From the NCBI RefSeq assembly GCF_013141695.1, contig NZ_WHNY01000060.1, forward strand, positions 186,001 through 250,000: DNA of 64,000 nt, read 5' to 3'. Source of the stretch: Paenibacillus plantarum (GTDB taxonomy: Bacteria > Bacillota > Bacilli > Paenibacillales > NBRC-103111). Both the position numbers and the translations under genes were made by a program. The notes beneath the pieces were generated by a model. That model was not told the origin of the DNA. It did not search any database and was given only the letters and a program-made list of their open reading frames with translations. Positions 52,884 to 62,199 of the stretch are shown in pieces. The stretch's first letter is position 1. Each line of letters starts with the position of its first letter.

Positions 52884-54923
52884 ATGCACTTGAATTTGAA
52901 GCCCCGGAAGCGTCTTTCGAGTAAAAAGAGCTCAAGCCGTCTGGGAGCATCGATTTCACTAGTTTTATTTATGATCGGTTTACCGATTCTGTCTGTGGTA
53001 GGTATGGAATTTCTTGAACGTGGAAATCTAGCTGAAACCATGCAGTGGATTACAGCTAATCAACCATTATTTATGTTAAATGTAGGGTTAACCTTCTGTC
53101 TGTTGTCCTTCGTTTACGCCCTCGTAGGTTCCTTGGCAATCTCTGGATCAATCACGACCTTAATACTCGGTCTGATGGCAATTATCTCGTATATGAAAGT
53201 GAAAATGATCGGGGAGCCGTTCTTCCCTTGGGATATATTGCTGAACAAAGAGAGTATGGATATTGCTTCATTAGTTACCGGAAAAGCCGCATTAATTCGA
53301 ATATGCGCTATAGCGGCTGTGATTCTCATCGTCCTTGCACTTAGATGGGTGATCCCGCGTGTTACACTACCTGTTATCGCTCGAATCGGTTTAGGGCTTT
53401 TTTCGCTCTATGCCTTGTATGCATTTGGGATCAAAACACCATTAGCTGGCAAAATTTTAGACAACGCAGGTGTTAGTGAAATTGTGTGGGATCAACAGCA
53501 AAACTATGCCAACAATGGTCTTACACTAGCATTCACACTGAATGTGAAAAACTCGATCGTTCAAAAGCCTGAAACATACAGTGAGCAAGCAATGGCTGCT
53601 GCAGCGGCCAATATTCAAAAGGCTGCGGCTACCGCCAATATTCAAGCGACTGCTGTGCAGCAGGATTCAGGCGTCCGTAAAGCGAAAGCTACCCTTGCTG
53701 ACGGGAAACAGCCGAATGTCATTTTCGTAATGAGCGAAGCATTCTGGGATCCTACCCTACTAGAGAATGTAACGTTCAGCGAAGATCCGCTTCCGACCAT
53801 CCACCGTTTGCAGAAGGAGTCAAGTTCCGGATATTTGCTTTCTCCACAGTATGGCGGCGGTACGAGCAACGTGGAATTTGAAGTATTGACGGGGAACTCC
53901 ATGAGCTTCTTACCTGGTGGATCCATCCCGTATCAACAGTATATTTCGAAGCCAGTTCCAAGTTTGGCTAGTTATTTTGCGGATAAAGGGTACAAGAGCA
54001 TGGGGATTCACTCTTATGAAGGCTGGTTCTGGGATCGGAATAACGTCTATAAGCAACTTGGTTTTGAATCCTTTAAGAGTAGTGAGCACTTCGACAATCC
54101 GGAAACGAAGGGTTACTTTATCTCCGATGCCGAGGTCGCCAGAAACGTGATTACTGAAGTAGATAAAACAGAAAATCCGATGTTTATCTATACCGTTACG
54201 ATGCAGAATCATGGCCCGTATGATGATCCGCGTTATGGGGAAAATCAGTTCAAAGCCACAGGTAATCTTTCTGCGCAAGCCAAAAGCATTCTAGAAACGT
54301 ATACGCAAGGTGCGCATGACGCGGATCAAAGCTTGCAAATGATGATTGATCATTTCAAGGATTCGGATGAACCGACGATGATCGTTTTCTATGGTGACCA
54401 TTTGCCGATGCTTGGCATGGATTATCAGGTGTATAAAGAAGCAGGCTTTATCTCAACAAGTGATGCTAACAAATGGTCGTTGGATGAAATCAAAAAGATG
54501 CACAGCATCCCACTAGTGACATGGTCCAACTTCGATATCCCGAAGCAAGACATTCCGCTACTGAGTGATTCTTTCTTAGGGGCTCACGTTCTTGATATGC
54601 TTCATATGGAAAAGCCAGCGAATTTTGCTTTGAATGCCGAGTTGGCAAAACAAGTGCCAGGACTTCTTAGCAATTTGATTGTCGATCAAGATGGGCAGTT
54701 GCATGCAACAGCGCCGGAATCCGCGGCACCGCTCATCGCCGACTATCGGAACGTACAGTATGACTTGATGTTCGGTAAACAGTACCTGGCCGCTTATGTG
54801 GATCATGATTATTTGACCAAAGGTACGCAAACGAGCTACAATGCTGAGTTTGGTGTCCCTGGCGCTGCTCCTCAGTCTGAAGCTCAAGGCAGCCAGGAGG
54901 CAAAGCCGGCAAGTGCGCAGTAG
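52884..54923 (+). CDS. LTA synthase family protein (sulfatase-like)
   Basis: A 679-residue membrane enzyme: five N-terminal helices (about 20-200), a linker, and an extracellular sulfatase-fold domain from about 275. NVIFVMSEAFWDP holds a metal-binding Glu, T327 in YGGGTSNVEFE is the likely catalytic Thr, HGPYD and FYGDHLPMLG carry further metal ligands. It transfers glycerol phosphate from phosphatidylglycerol onto a lipoteichoic-acid chain or primer, like LtaS/YfnI/YqgS. The alanine-rich stretch at 230-255 and Q/A-rich tail are low-complexity linkers. Confidence 0.88.
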   Translation: MHLNLKPRKRLSSKKSSSRLGASISLVLFMIGLPILSVVGMEFLERGNLAETMQWITANQPLFMLNVGLTFCLLSFVYALVGSLAISGSITTLILGLMAIISYMKVKMIGEPFFPWDILLNKESMDIASLVTGKAALIRICAIAAVILIVLALRWVIPRVTLPVIARIGLGLFSLYALYAFGIKTPLAGKILDNAGVSEIVWDQQQNYANNGLTLAFTLNVKNSIVQKPETYSEQAMAAAAANIQKAAATANIQATAVQQDSGVRKAKATLADGKQPNVIFVMSEAFWDPTLLENVTFSEDPLPTIHRLQKESSSGYLLSPQYGGGTSNVEFEVLTGNSMSFLPGGSIPYQQYISKPVPSLASYFADKGYKSMGIHSYEGWFWDRNNVYKQLGFESFKSSEHFDNPETKGYFISDAEVARNVITEVDKTENPMFIYTVTMQNHGPYDDPRYGENQFKATGNLSAQAKSILETYTQGAHDADQSLQMMIDHFKDSDEPTMIVFYGDHLPMLGMDYQVYKEAGFISTSDANKWSLDEIKKMHSIPLVTWSNFDIPKQDIPLLSDSFLGAHVLDMLHMEKPANFALNAELAKQVPGLLSNLIVDQDGQLHATAPESAAPLIADYRNVQYDLMFGKQYLAAYVDHDYLTKGTQTSYNAEFGVPGAAPQSEAQGSQEAKPASAQ

Positions 54924-55048
54924 TACAAATTGGATAATGGGCCGTCTCTCGATGTTATTGGGGGGCGGTTTTTGGTGTTTAGGCCAACCCCAACCCAACA
55001 TTTGATTTACCCCCGCCTGACTTGGTGCGCGCGAAGCACTAACTGGAA

Positions 55049-55224
55049 AACCTCCATCTATTTTTGCGGAAAAGACCAGAAATAACAAAATAGATGGAAA
55101 ACGTACAGTTAATATTCTTGATATCAGCCATTTCAGCGAAATCTAGCCAAATTAGCTGTAGGAAATCCAGTTAGTCTATCGAAAGTGAGAAAACTGGCTG
55201 AAATAGCTGGAGTTTTTACAGTTA
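55049..55224. repeat. Degenerate palindromic repeat region
   Basis: TAACTG at the left and CAGTTA at 55106, 55168 and 55219 delimit related blocks; CCATCTATTTT / AAAATAGATGG and AGCCATTTCAGC / GCTGAAATAGCT are inverted pairs. One interval is 62 bp, like the arrays at 35256 and 44252. No gene is supported between 54924 and about 55389. Confidence 0.5.
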
Positions 55225-55388
55225 AACATTAATTTGTTTTAAACATGCTCACCTCAACATTCTGCCACTCCACCAACAGTAATCGCTATCACTATCTTCC
55301 GCCAACCACCACAAACAAGCTAATTTGCTCCAAGATTATTACCTTATCGTATACGCTTACCCATGCTAGAAATAACTGTCCGACGATG

Positions 55389-55607
55389 ATGAAGGTGACT
55401 TATCGGGGGGAGATTCAAGTGCCGGATAACTGGGAGCTGCCGTTTCGTGTGATCGCACAAGAATCGAACAGGCTGACGATCGCTTGCAACCGACAAGAAC
55501 TGAAGGCGATGGACGTCCTGCGGATTGTGAGCAGTTGGGGCGATATGGATGATGTACATATGGAAGAACCGGAATTTGAAGAAGTCATTCAGAACGTGTA
55601 TCTTTAA
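55389..55607 (+). CDS. Small hypothetical protein upstream of helD
   Basis: A possible 72-residue protein (MKVTYRGEIQVPDNWELPFR start, very acidic end DDVHMEEPEFEEVIQNVYL). I recognise no family. The start is uncertain: ATG 55386/55389 lacks a good ribosome binding site, while an in-frame GTG at 55419 has GGGGGGAG just upstream. It ends 33 bp before helD on the same strand, so co-transcription is likely. Confidence 0.5.
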   Translation: MKVTYRGEIQVPDNWELPFRVIAQESNRLTIACNRQELKAMDVLRIVSSWGDMDDVHMEEPEFEEVIQNVYL

Positions 55608-55640
55608 AAGAAAGAAATCACTTGGGAGTGGACTGAAACC

Positions 55641-57965
55641 ATGGCGATAGGGAATGAAGAACGAGAGAAGGAAGCGCAGCGCGTCTCTGTGGTGCGATCT
55701 AATATTCAGCGACGGATTATAGAGCTGCGCCAAACGGTAGATGACCGCAGATCAGAAGCGACGGCTATTGGCCGTAGCTTCTGGGACGATATTTCCGTCA
55801 ATGCAGACAATGACGATGATTTGATTGAAACGGCTGCGAGTATGGCTCAGCAGGAGCATGTGCTGCAGGGGCAGGAGCGCAGCTACCGACTAGCACAGGA
55901 TGCACTTCGTAAACTGGAGCGTGTCGTCGATGCGCCCTATTTCAGCCGAATTGATTTTCAGGAGAAGGGCGAGCAGGAGCGGGAGAAAATCTATATCGGT
56001 TTAACTTCATTCATTGATAGTAAGACCGATGAGATTCTTATCTATGACTGGCGGGCGCCGATCGCCAGCTTGTTTTATGACTATCCGCCGGGCCCGGCGA
56101 CCTACCGCACGCCAGAGATGGACGTTAGCGGCGAGCTATGGCTCAAGCGCCAATACATCATCAAGGCTGGCGAGCTGCAGGATGTGTTCGATACCGGCAT
56201 CTCGATCGGTGATGAGATGCTGCAGAAGATGCTCAGCCGCAGCGCGGATGAGAAGATGAGCTCCATCGTGACGACGATTCAGCGTGAGCAGAATCAGATC
56301 ATCCGCGATGATCATCACAAGGTGCTCGTCGTCCAAGGTGCGGCGGGCAGCGGCAAAACGTCCGTTGCGCTGCAGCGCATCGCGTATCTGCTTTATAAGT
56401 ACCGGACGACACTTAGTGCCGATAATATGATCCTCTTTTCGCCGAATTCACTGTTCAGCGATTATGTTTCTCGCGTCCTGCCAGAGCTGGGAGAAGCGAC
56501 CATGCAGCAAACGACCTTCCAAGATTATTTAACACATAAATTAACAGATACCGGACTGAAGCTAGAGGATCCGTATGATCAGCTTGAATTTATTTTGACA
56601 GGCACCGAACAGGATCCTTTGTACACTGCACGGTTACAGAGCATTACCTACAAGACCTCCGAGGCTTTCCTAAGTGTGATTGAAGCCTATGGGGATAAAT
56701 TGAAAGAGGGCGGGATCCGATTCGTTGACTTGGCTGTGGGTAAGAAAGTGCTGATCACCGCTGATGAGCTGAGCGAACGCTTCTACGGTAAGCCTTCGAT
56801 TCTCGCTATCGGTGAGCGCATGGAACAGCTGTCAGAATGGATACTTACGAAGCTAGACGTGTTTCAAGCGGATGTGCAGAAGCGATTTTATCGCAAGCTT
56901 GTGCGTGAGCCGAAATACATGGGCTCTGAGCCCGAAATGAAGAAAATGAGCAGAGTCAAAGCGCACAAAGCGATCACGCCGCTCCGCGAAAAAGCACAGA
57001 AATTAACCTATGTCGACGTGCTCGGCATGTACAAAGCCTTGTTTACGGATCCGAGCCTTCAACAAGAACTAGTGAGACTTGCTGGTCAACCCTTGCCTGA
57101 AGCATGGGCAACGATCAGTGATTTCACGGTGGAGGCGCTCACGCAAGGTCACTTGCGCTACGAGGATGCGACCCCGCTCGTGTATCTCAAAGGACTAGTG
57201 GAGGGGCAGCTGCGCGTGGGCACGATCCGCTACTGCCTCGTCGATGAAGCACAGGACTATTCACCGTTTCACTATGCTTATTTGAAAAAGATGTTCCCAC
57301 GCGCCCGCTTTACACTGCTGGGTGATTGGAATCAAGGGATCTTCACGCACGCGAATGCGACTGTGAGCGAGCTTGTCAGTGCTGGCGGGGGTTCAGACTC
57401 CACGCAGCAAGAGCAGGCATACAGCTCGATTAGCGAGCTGATGGGGGAAGACGAGACGAAGACGATCCGTCTCGTCAAGAGTTACCGCTCAACACGCGAA
57501 ATCACTGATTTCGCGTGTCAGGTCTTACCGGGCGGCGAACCGGTGGAACCGTTCAGCCGCAGCGGCGAAGAGCCGCGCTTGCTGCGCGCAGCAAGCGAGC
57601 AAGAGCTGATCCGCCTCGTCGCAGAGGCGGCGGCACTGAGACGCGACGGCGGCGCAAGCTCCGTCGCGATCATTTGCAAGACCGAGCGCGAGACGGAGTC
57701 TGCGCACGGGCGCTTGAAGCCGCTGCTGCCGGAGCTCGCGCGGATTAGCAAAGACACGCTGCACTACGAAGCAGGCGTGATGATCCTGCCGGCGTACCTC
57801 GCCAAAGGGCTTGAGTTCGACGCGGTTATTCTCTACGACGCCGGGGCAGCTGTCTACGCGGAGGCGAAGGAACGCAAGCTGTTTTACACGGCTTGCACCC
57901 GGGCACTTCACTACTTGGATGTCTGTTATCTAGGTGAATTAACCCCTTTTCTTCCCGATTTATAG
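55641..57965 (+). CDS. helD: RNA polymerase recycling helicase HelD
   Basis: A 774-residue UvrD/Rep-like ATPase. The N-terminal coiled coil (about 1-110), Walker A GAAGSGKTS near 233, the HelD-specific insertion, Walker B LVDEAQDYSPF near 533 and GDWNQGIF fit HelD (YvgS), which pries RNA polymerase from DNA after termination. A segment at about 57530-57880 (residues 630-745) is much more GC-rich than the rest of the gene. Confidence 0.92.
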   Translation: MAIGNEEREKEAQRVSVVRSNIQRRIIELRQTVDDRRSEATAIGRSFWDDISVNADNDDDLIETAASMAQQEHVLQGQERSYRLAQDALRKLERVVDAPYFSRIDFQEKGEQEREKIYIGLTSFIDSKTDEILIYDWRAPIASLFYDYPPGPATYRTPEMDVSGELWLKRQYIIKAGELQDVFDTGISIGDEMLQKMLSRSADEKMSSIVTTIQREQNQIIRDDHHKVLVVQGAAGSGKTSVALQRIAYLLYKYRTTLSADNMILFSPNSLFSDYVSRVLPELGEATMQQTTFQDYLTHKLTDTGLKLEDPYDQLEFILTGTEQDPLYTARLQSITYKTSEAFLSVIEAYGDKLKEGGIRFVDLAVGKKVLITADELSERFYGKPSILAIGERMEQLSEWILTKLDVFQADVQKRFYRKLVREPKYMGSEPEMKKMSRVKAHKAITPLREKAQKLTYVDVLGMYKALFTDPSLQQELVRLAGQPLPEAWATISDFTVEALTQGHLRYEDATPLVYLKGLVEGQLRVGTIRYCLVDEAQDYSPFHYAYLKKMFPRARFTLLGDWNQGIFTHANATVSELVSAGGGSDSTQQEQAYSSISELMGEDETKTIRLVKSYRSTREITDFACQVLPGGEPVEPFSRSGEEPRLLRAASEQELIRLVAEAAALRRDGGASSVAIICKTERETESAHGRLKPLLPELARISKDTLHYEAGVMILPAYLAKGLEFDAVILYDAGAAVYAEAKERKLFYTACTRALHYLDVCYLGELTPFLPDL

Positions 57966-58053
57966 ACATCCGTCCATACCCATCCGCCCTGCCTAACATA
58001 GAATGTATGGAGCAACTCAGATCAGGTATAGCAGGCGGAAGGGGGAACTAACC

Positions 58054-58137
58054 ATGTCAAACGTTGGACACTCCAGCACAGCAGTTGTACTGGTATTGTA
58101 TATTTTGTTGGTTATTATATTGGCAACATTCTATTAA
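58054..58137 (+). CDS. YjcZ-family sporulation peptide
   Basis: A 27-residue peptide MSNVGHSSTAVVLVLYILLV then IILATFY: short polar head and one hydrophobic helix, as in the YjcZ/SscA family of spore-coat-associated peptides. It has a strong GGGGGA ribosome binding site. CATAGAAT at 57997 resembles a sigma-E/sigma-K -10 element. A terminator follows within 16 bp, so it is a monocistronic gene. Confidence 0.75.
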   Translation: MSNVGHSSTAVVLVLYILLVIILATFY

Positions 58138-58152
58138 TTTAATTGACCGCAT

Positions 58153-58187
58153 AAGCCGCCTTCCGGCCCTTGGAAGGCGGCTTTATT
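58153..58187 (+). terminator. Rho-independent terminator after the YjcZ-like gene
   Basis: AAGCCGCCTTCC pairs perfectly with GGAAGGCGGCTT across a seven-base loop, followed by TATT. Confidence 0.88.
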
Positions 58188-58275
58188 GCGTCTTTGCGCA
58201 TAATTTTCCAGAAGCGGGAGAACTTAACGATAGCCGTTATTGTATGTCCATCTCATATCAAAGTGGGAGAACCTT

Positions 58276-59367
58276 ATGCCTGTAAATAAACAGATTACTA
58301 CCATTCAATTATATGGGATCGTGATCATTTCCATTGCGATAACGAATCATGTTCTGCTCATCCCTGTTCTACTGCACTATGGGAAACGAGATTCCTGGTT
58401 AGGAGCCTCATTGGCCATTGTACCTATGCTTGTCTGGGCTTTCTTGATCCACTTCTTGGTAAAAAAAACCAAACAAGGTGACTTGATAGCATGGATCAGA
58501 ATGAGGTTGGGGAAATGGGGGGCGTATCTCATTCAAACGTTCATTACTTTGATCTGTTTTACGCATGCCCTAGTCACGATAAAAGATGTCACCATGTGGA
58601 CACACGTCACCTACTTGCCCAGAACCCCCCTTATTATAATTTCGTTTATGTTTATTCTATTTTGCTTTTTCGCAGCAAAAGAAGGTATTAAAGCGATTGC
58701 GATTGCATCAGGCCTCCTTTTACCAGCTGTTGTTGTTCTTGGTTACTTTGTGATGGGTGCGAATTTTCAATTCAAGGATTACACGCTGCTAACACCGCTT
58801 TTCACACACGGATATGGTCCGACACTCCAGTCTATGCTATTAACTTGCAGCGCTTCTTTTGAAATACTAAGTATTCTTATCATGCAGCATCATGTCCGAA
58901 CGCGTATCCGATTACGAGGATTATTGATACTGACTACGTGTGTAATAGGGCTTACGATCGGTCCATTAACAGGAGCGATCGCCATATTCGGTCCCTTTGA
59001 GGCAGCGGACATAAGGTACCCAGCCTTTGAACAATGGCGGATGGTGTCCCTTGGGAAATATATTTCTCATCTAGATTTCTTATCTATTTTTCAATGGATT
59101 TCAGGTTCCTGCATGCGTACCTCGATATTGATGTTTATTAGTTTGGATATGATGAAGATTCAGAGAAAATCAACTAGAACCTACATTCTGATTGGAATAA
59201 GTCTAGGCTTATTTGCCATCTCGATGTATCCCATATCGGATAACCAAATGGTGGTTTGGCTGCAGAAATATTACTATACGTTAATGTTTGTAGTCGGCCT
59301 AGTTCTGCTGTTGTTTTTACTTGTAATTGCGATGCTGCCTATTCGGCGAAAGGAGCAGGATGCCTAA
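58276..59367 (+). CDS. Spore germination receptor subunit B (permease-like), operon 2
   Basis: A 363-residue ten-helix germination permease (GerAB family). ITTIQLYGIVIISIAITNHV is the typical first helix. ATG 58276 follows GGGAGA; an in-frame start at 58240 is less likely. Unlike operon 1, the B gene comes first here. The A gene starts on the base after its stop. Confidence 0.91.
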   Translation: MPVNKQITTIQLYGIVIISIAITNHVLLIPVLLHYGKRDSWLGASLAIVPMLVWAFLIHFLVKKTKQGDLIAWIRMRLGKWGAYLIQTFITLICFTHALVTIKDVTMWTHVTYLPRTPLIIISFMFILFCFFAAKEGIKAIAIASGLLLPAVVVLGYFVMGANFQFKDYTLLTPLFTHGYGPTLQSMLLTCSASFEILSILIMQHHVRTRIRLRGLLILTTCVIGLTIGPLTGAIAIFGPFEAADIRYPAFEQWRMVSLGKYISHLDFLSIFQWISGSCMRTSILMFISLDMMKIQRKSTRTYILIGISLGLFAISMYPISDNQMVVWLQKYYYTLMFVVGLVLLLFLLVIAMLPIRRKEQDA

Positions 59368-60819
59368 ATGAATGAGCAAGATTTCCGTGAATGGTTTGCT
59401 CTTTCGGACGATGTTATTTTGAAAACATACCCTGTCATGCAAGGGGATCAAGCCCAGCGTGTCACCATGCTTTATTGTGAAGGCATGGTGAAAAAGGAGT
59501 TGATCGATGGTCTTGTGCTGCCGAAGCTTCAGGCTTTTATTAATAGTGATTTTTACCGAAATGAAGATGCCCTTGATGTTAGTTCAATGCTGCAATTAAT
59601 AAAGTTAACGGGTAAACAACTCATAGAAGAAATGAAGATATCTGTGTATGCGGGTCAGCTGATCTTGTTTTTTGAAAAAACGCAAGAAATATACGCGATG
59701 GATATTGCCTCGCCTCCGAATCGAGCACCTGAAGAGTCAAGCACGGAAACATCGATTAAAGGACCACGGGACGGCTTCACGGAAGATGTGATCACGAATA
59801 TCGCCTTAATCCGCAAACGATTGACGACACCTAGCTTGTGCTGTGAGAAAATAATATTGGGTCGAAGAAGCAACACGGTCGTTGCTTTATTGTATCTCTG
59901 CGATGTCATCAATGAGTCGGTCCTGCAAGAAGCAAAAGATCGTCTCCAATCGATTGATGTCGATGCGGTTATCAGCAGCTCACAGCTCGAGGATGCCTTA
60001 TCTGGGCAAACGTATTCGATCTTTCCCTTGCTGAATTATACGGGAAGACCCGATTTTGTGGCAGATAGTCTGCTTCGCGGCCGATTTGCGATAATCGTGG
60101 ATGGCTCCCCGATGGTTCTCGTTGCACCAGTCACGTTAACCTATATTTTGAACTCACCTGAAGATGTCCATAATCCCTTCTATTATGTCGCATTCGAGAG
60201 ATTGCTGCGAATCATCGGTTTGCTTATATCGGTCTTGTTACCAGGACTCTGGATTTCGGTATCCAGCTTTAATTTGGACCAAATTCCGTATCAACTCGTA
60301 GCCACGATTTCCTCATCACGATTAGGCTTGCCTTTATCTGGCCCAATGGATTTTATTATCATGCTGACGTTATTTGAACTGTTCCGTGAAGCGGGCGCTC
60401 GATTGCCCAAGGTAGTAGGACAAACGGTTACCGTTGTAGGCGGGTTAATTGTCGGGGATGCGGCGATACGTTCTGGAATTACAAGCCCCACTACCTTGGT
60501 AGTTACTTCCCTGTCTACGATATCGATGTATACGTTAGTTAATCAATCTCTCGCAGGAACCATTACGGTGTTACGCATTGTTATTCTGCTGATTTCCACC
60601 ATGTTCGGTATATACGGATTCATGATTTCGCTGATGGGCTTAGTTCTTTTGATGTCAACGCTAGAGTCATTTGGGGTACCTTATCTCTCACCGATTTCAC
60701 CGCCATTCTTCGGGGAAATGACCACTTCCTTATTTTCGAAGGCTTGGAAGAAGCTTGCACGCAGGCCGATTGAGCTGGGCACGAAGGAAGATACAAGACA
60801 AGGCAGTGAATCTTCATGA
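59368..60819 (+). CDS. Spore germination receptor subunit A (GerA family), operon 2
   Basis: A 483-residue GerAA-type protein, full length compared with the family, with SLLRGRFAIIVDGSPMVLVAPVTLTYIL and five C-terminal helices (LRIIGLLISVLLPGLWISVSSF begins the block, here interrupted for length: LPGLWISVSSF). AAAGGAG lies upstream. Its stop overlaps the C gene by 4 bp. Confidence 0.93.
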   Translation: MNEQDFREWFALSDDVILKTYPVMQGDQAQRVTMLYCEGMVKKELIDGLVLPKLQAFINSDFYRNEDALDVSSMLQLIKLTGKQLIEEMKISVYAGQLILFFEKTQEIYAMDIASPPNRAPEESSTETSIKGPRDGFTEDVITNIALIRKRLTTPSLCCEKIILGRRSNTVVALLYLCDVINESVLQEAKDRLQSIDVDAVISSSQLEDALSGQTYSIFPLLNYTGRPDFVADSLLRGRFAIIVDGSPMVLVAPVTLTYILNSPEDVHNPFYYVAFERLLRIIGLLISVLLPGLWISVSSFNLDQIPYQLVATISSSRLGLPLSGPMDFIIMLTLFELFREAGARLPKVVGQTVTVVGGLIVGDAAIRSGITSPTTLVVTSLSTISMYTLVNQSLAGTITVLRIVILLISTMFGIYGFMISLMGLVLLMSTLESFGVPYLSPISPPFFGEMTTSLFSKAWKKLARRPIELGTKEDTRQGSESS

Positions 60820-61973
60820 TGAAAATGTGGTTGAAATTAATGGCGGCCGCCTTCGTATTAACTAGCTTGACGGGCTGTTGGGATTTAAAAACGATTCAAG
60901 ACACGAACTACATGACAGCGATTGGCTTTGATTATAAAGATGGGAAATACATCGTCTACGGGCAAATGCTGGATTTTGCAAGTGTGGCCAAACAAGGGGG
61001 AGGTCCATCCGCACAACTGCCGTTGATTTGGGTGGGTAAAGAAGAAGGTGTAACCGTTAGCGAGGCATTCAACAAGCTCTACCGAACGTCTCAGCAACGT
61101 GTATTCTGGGGGCATGTCGGTGCGTACTTGTTTTCCAAAAATGCGTTAAATCAAGGAATAAGCAAATTTACAGACGGAAACGTTCGCTATAGTGAAACGA
61201 GATTCACTCAGTGGTTTTATAGTACAGACGAGTCAATTGAGGACATTTTCTCCGTTATCCCCTTTTTCAATGTCTCTCCGATGAGTTCCATCTTAATGCA
61301 GCCAATAGATAGTTTTCGACAACGTTCTTACATTTCTCCGCATCGGCTGTTTTGGGTGGCTTCGAGATTGCGAGAGCCTGGGGAAACGGTGATGTTGCCG
61401 ACATTGGACATCGTAGATGAAGTATGGAGGAAAAACAAAAAGCCAGATCCAAAACTAAGGGTGAATGGTGTTTACGCCCTGAATATGCACCGCAGTTTAC
61501 AATGGTTTTCGGAGGAAGAATTTGTTGGTGCAAGGTGGTTGAATACATACACAATTCGTACCCCAATGGTTGTATATAGAGAGGGGAAAGCGGTTCACAC
61601 CGTGCTTATTAAACCGAAGTCTCATATCAATATACGAGCGGATGGTGATAAACCCACTTTTGATGTGGAGGTTATAGCTCCGTCTACAATAGCTGAAGTA
61701 TTCGAAGAGGTTGATGAGGCTGAGTTGAAAAAACTGGTTGCCAAACAAGTAAAGGAAGAAATTGAGCAGACATTTAAACTTGGCAAAAGCAGAGGAATTG
61801 ATGTATATGAACTGGAGCATATCCTTTATAGGCATGATTTCGCCACATGGGCGAAACTCACCGCTTACGGTGAAAAGCCGCTGTCCGACTATGAGCTCGG
61901 TACCATTCATGTAAAACCCAGAATTCTCCACTCAGGCATGTTGAAAACGAATATAAAACAAACACAGTATTAG
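60816..61973 (+). CDS. Spore germination receptor subunit C (Ger(x)C lipoprotein), operon 2
   Basis: A 385-residue Ger(x)C lipoprotein with lipobox LTGC and WDLKTIQDTNYMTAIGFDY. The C-terminal domain (TFKLGKSRGIDVYELEHILY) is typical. It completes a second receptor with a different gene order (B-A-C) from operon 1 (A-B-C). The proteins of the two operons are only moderately similar, so they are unlikely to be recent duplicates. Confidence 0.93.
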   Translation: MMKMWLKLMAAAFVLTSLTGCWDLKTIQDTNYMTAIGFDYKDGKYIVYGQMLDFASVAKQGGGPSAQLPLIWVGKEEGVTVSEAFNKLYRTSQQRVFWGHVGAYLFSKNALNQGISKFTDGNVRYSETRFTQWFYSTDESIEDIFSVIPFFNVSPMSSILMQPIDSFRQRSYISPHRLFWVASRLREPGETVMLPTLDIVDEVWRKNKKPDPKLRVNGVYALNMHRSLQWFSEEEFVGARWLNTYTIRTPMVVYREGKAVHTVLIKPKSHINIRADGDKPTFDVEVIAPSTIAEVFEEVDEAELKKLVAKQVKEEIEQTFKLGKSRGIDVYELEHILYRHDFATWAKLTAYGEKPLSDYELGTIHVKPRILHSGMLKTNIKQTQY

Positions 61974-61986
61974 TAAGCAACGATTC

Positions 61987-62032
61987 AAAAGAAGCTACCC
62001 ATCGCAGTTCAGGAGGGGAGCTTCTTTTTCAT
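61987..62032 (+). terminator. Rho-independent terminator after ger operon 2
   Basis: AAAAGAAGCT pairs with AGCTTCTTTTT, extended inward by ACCC/GGGG-type pairing, and is followed by CATTT. Confidence 0.8.
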
Positions 62033-62199
62033 TTGAGTTCATTTTTAGCCAGTTTAGAAATATTTAAGAATTGTTTTAGGCCAGGTTAATAGGCGGTTTA
62101 GTGGCAATTAACTCTTGAGGGCTAAGATAGTCAATATGGAAGCGCAAGTAGCGCGGCCAAATTAGAGAAAGCGTATGGATTACGCGGAGGCAGGACGAG

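Noticed and set aside
54576..55088. 170-codon open frame on the minus strand
   Set aside because: Mostly antisense to the LTA-synthase-like gene and extends into repeat DNA; no supporting start or family.
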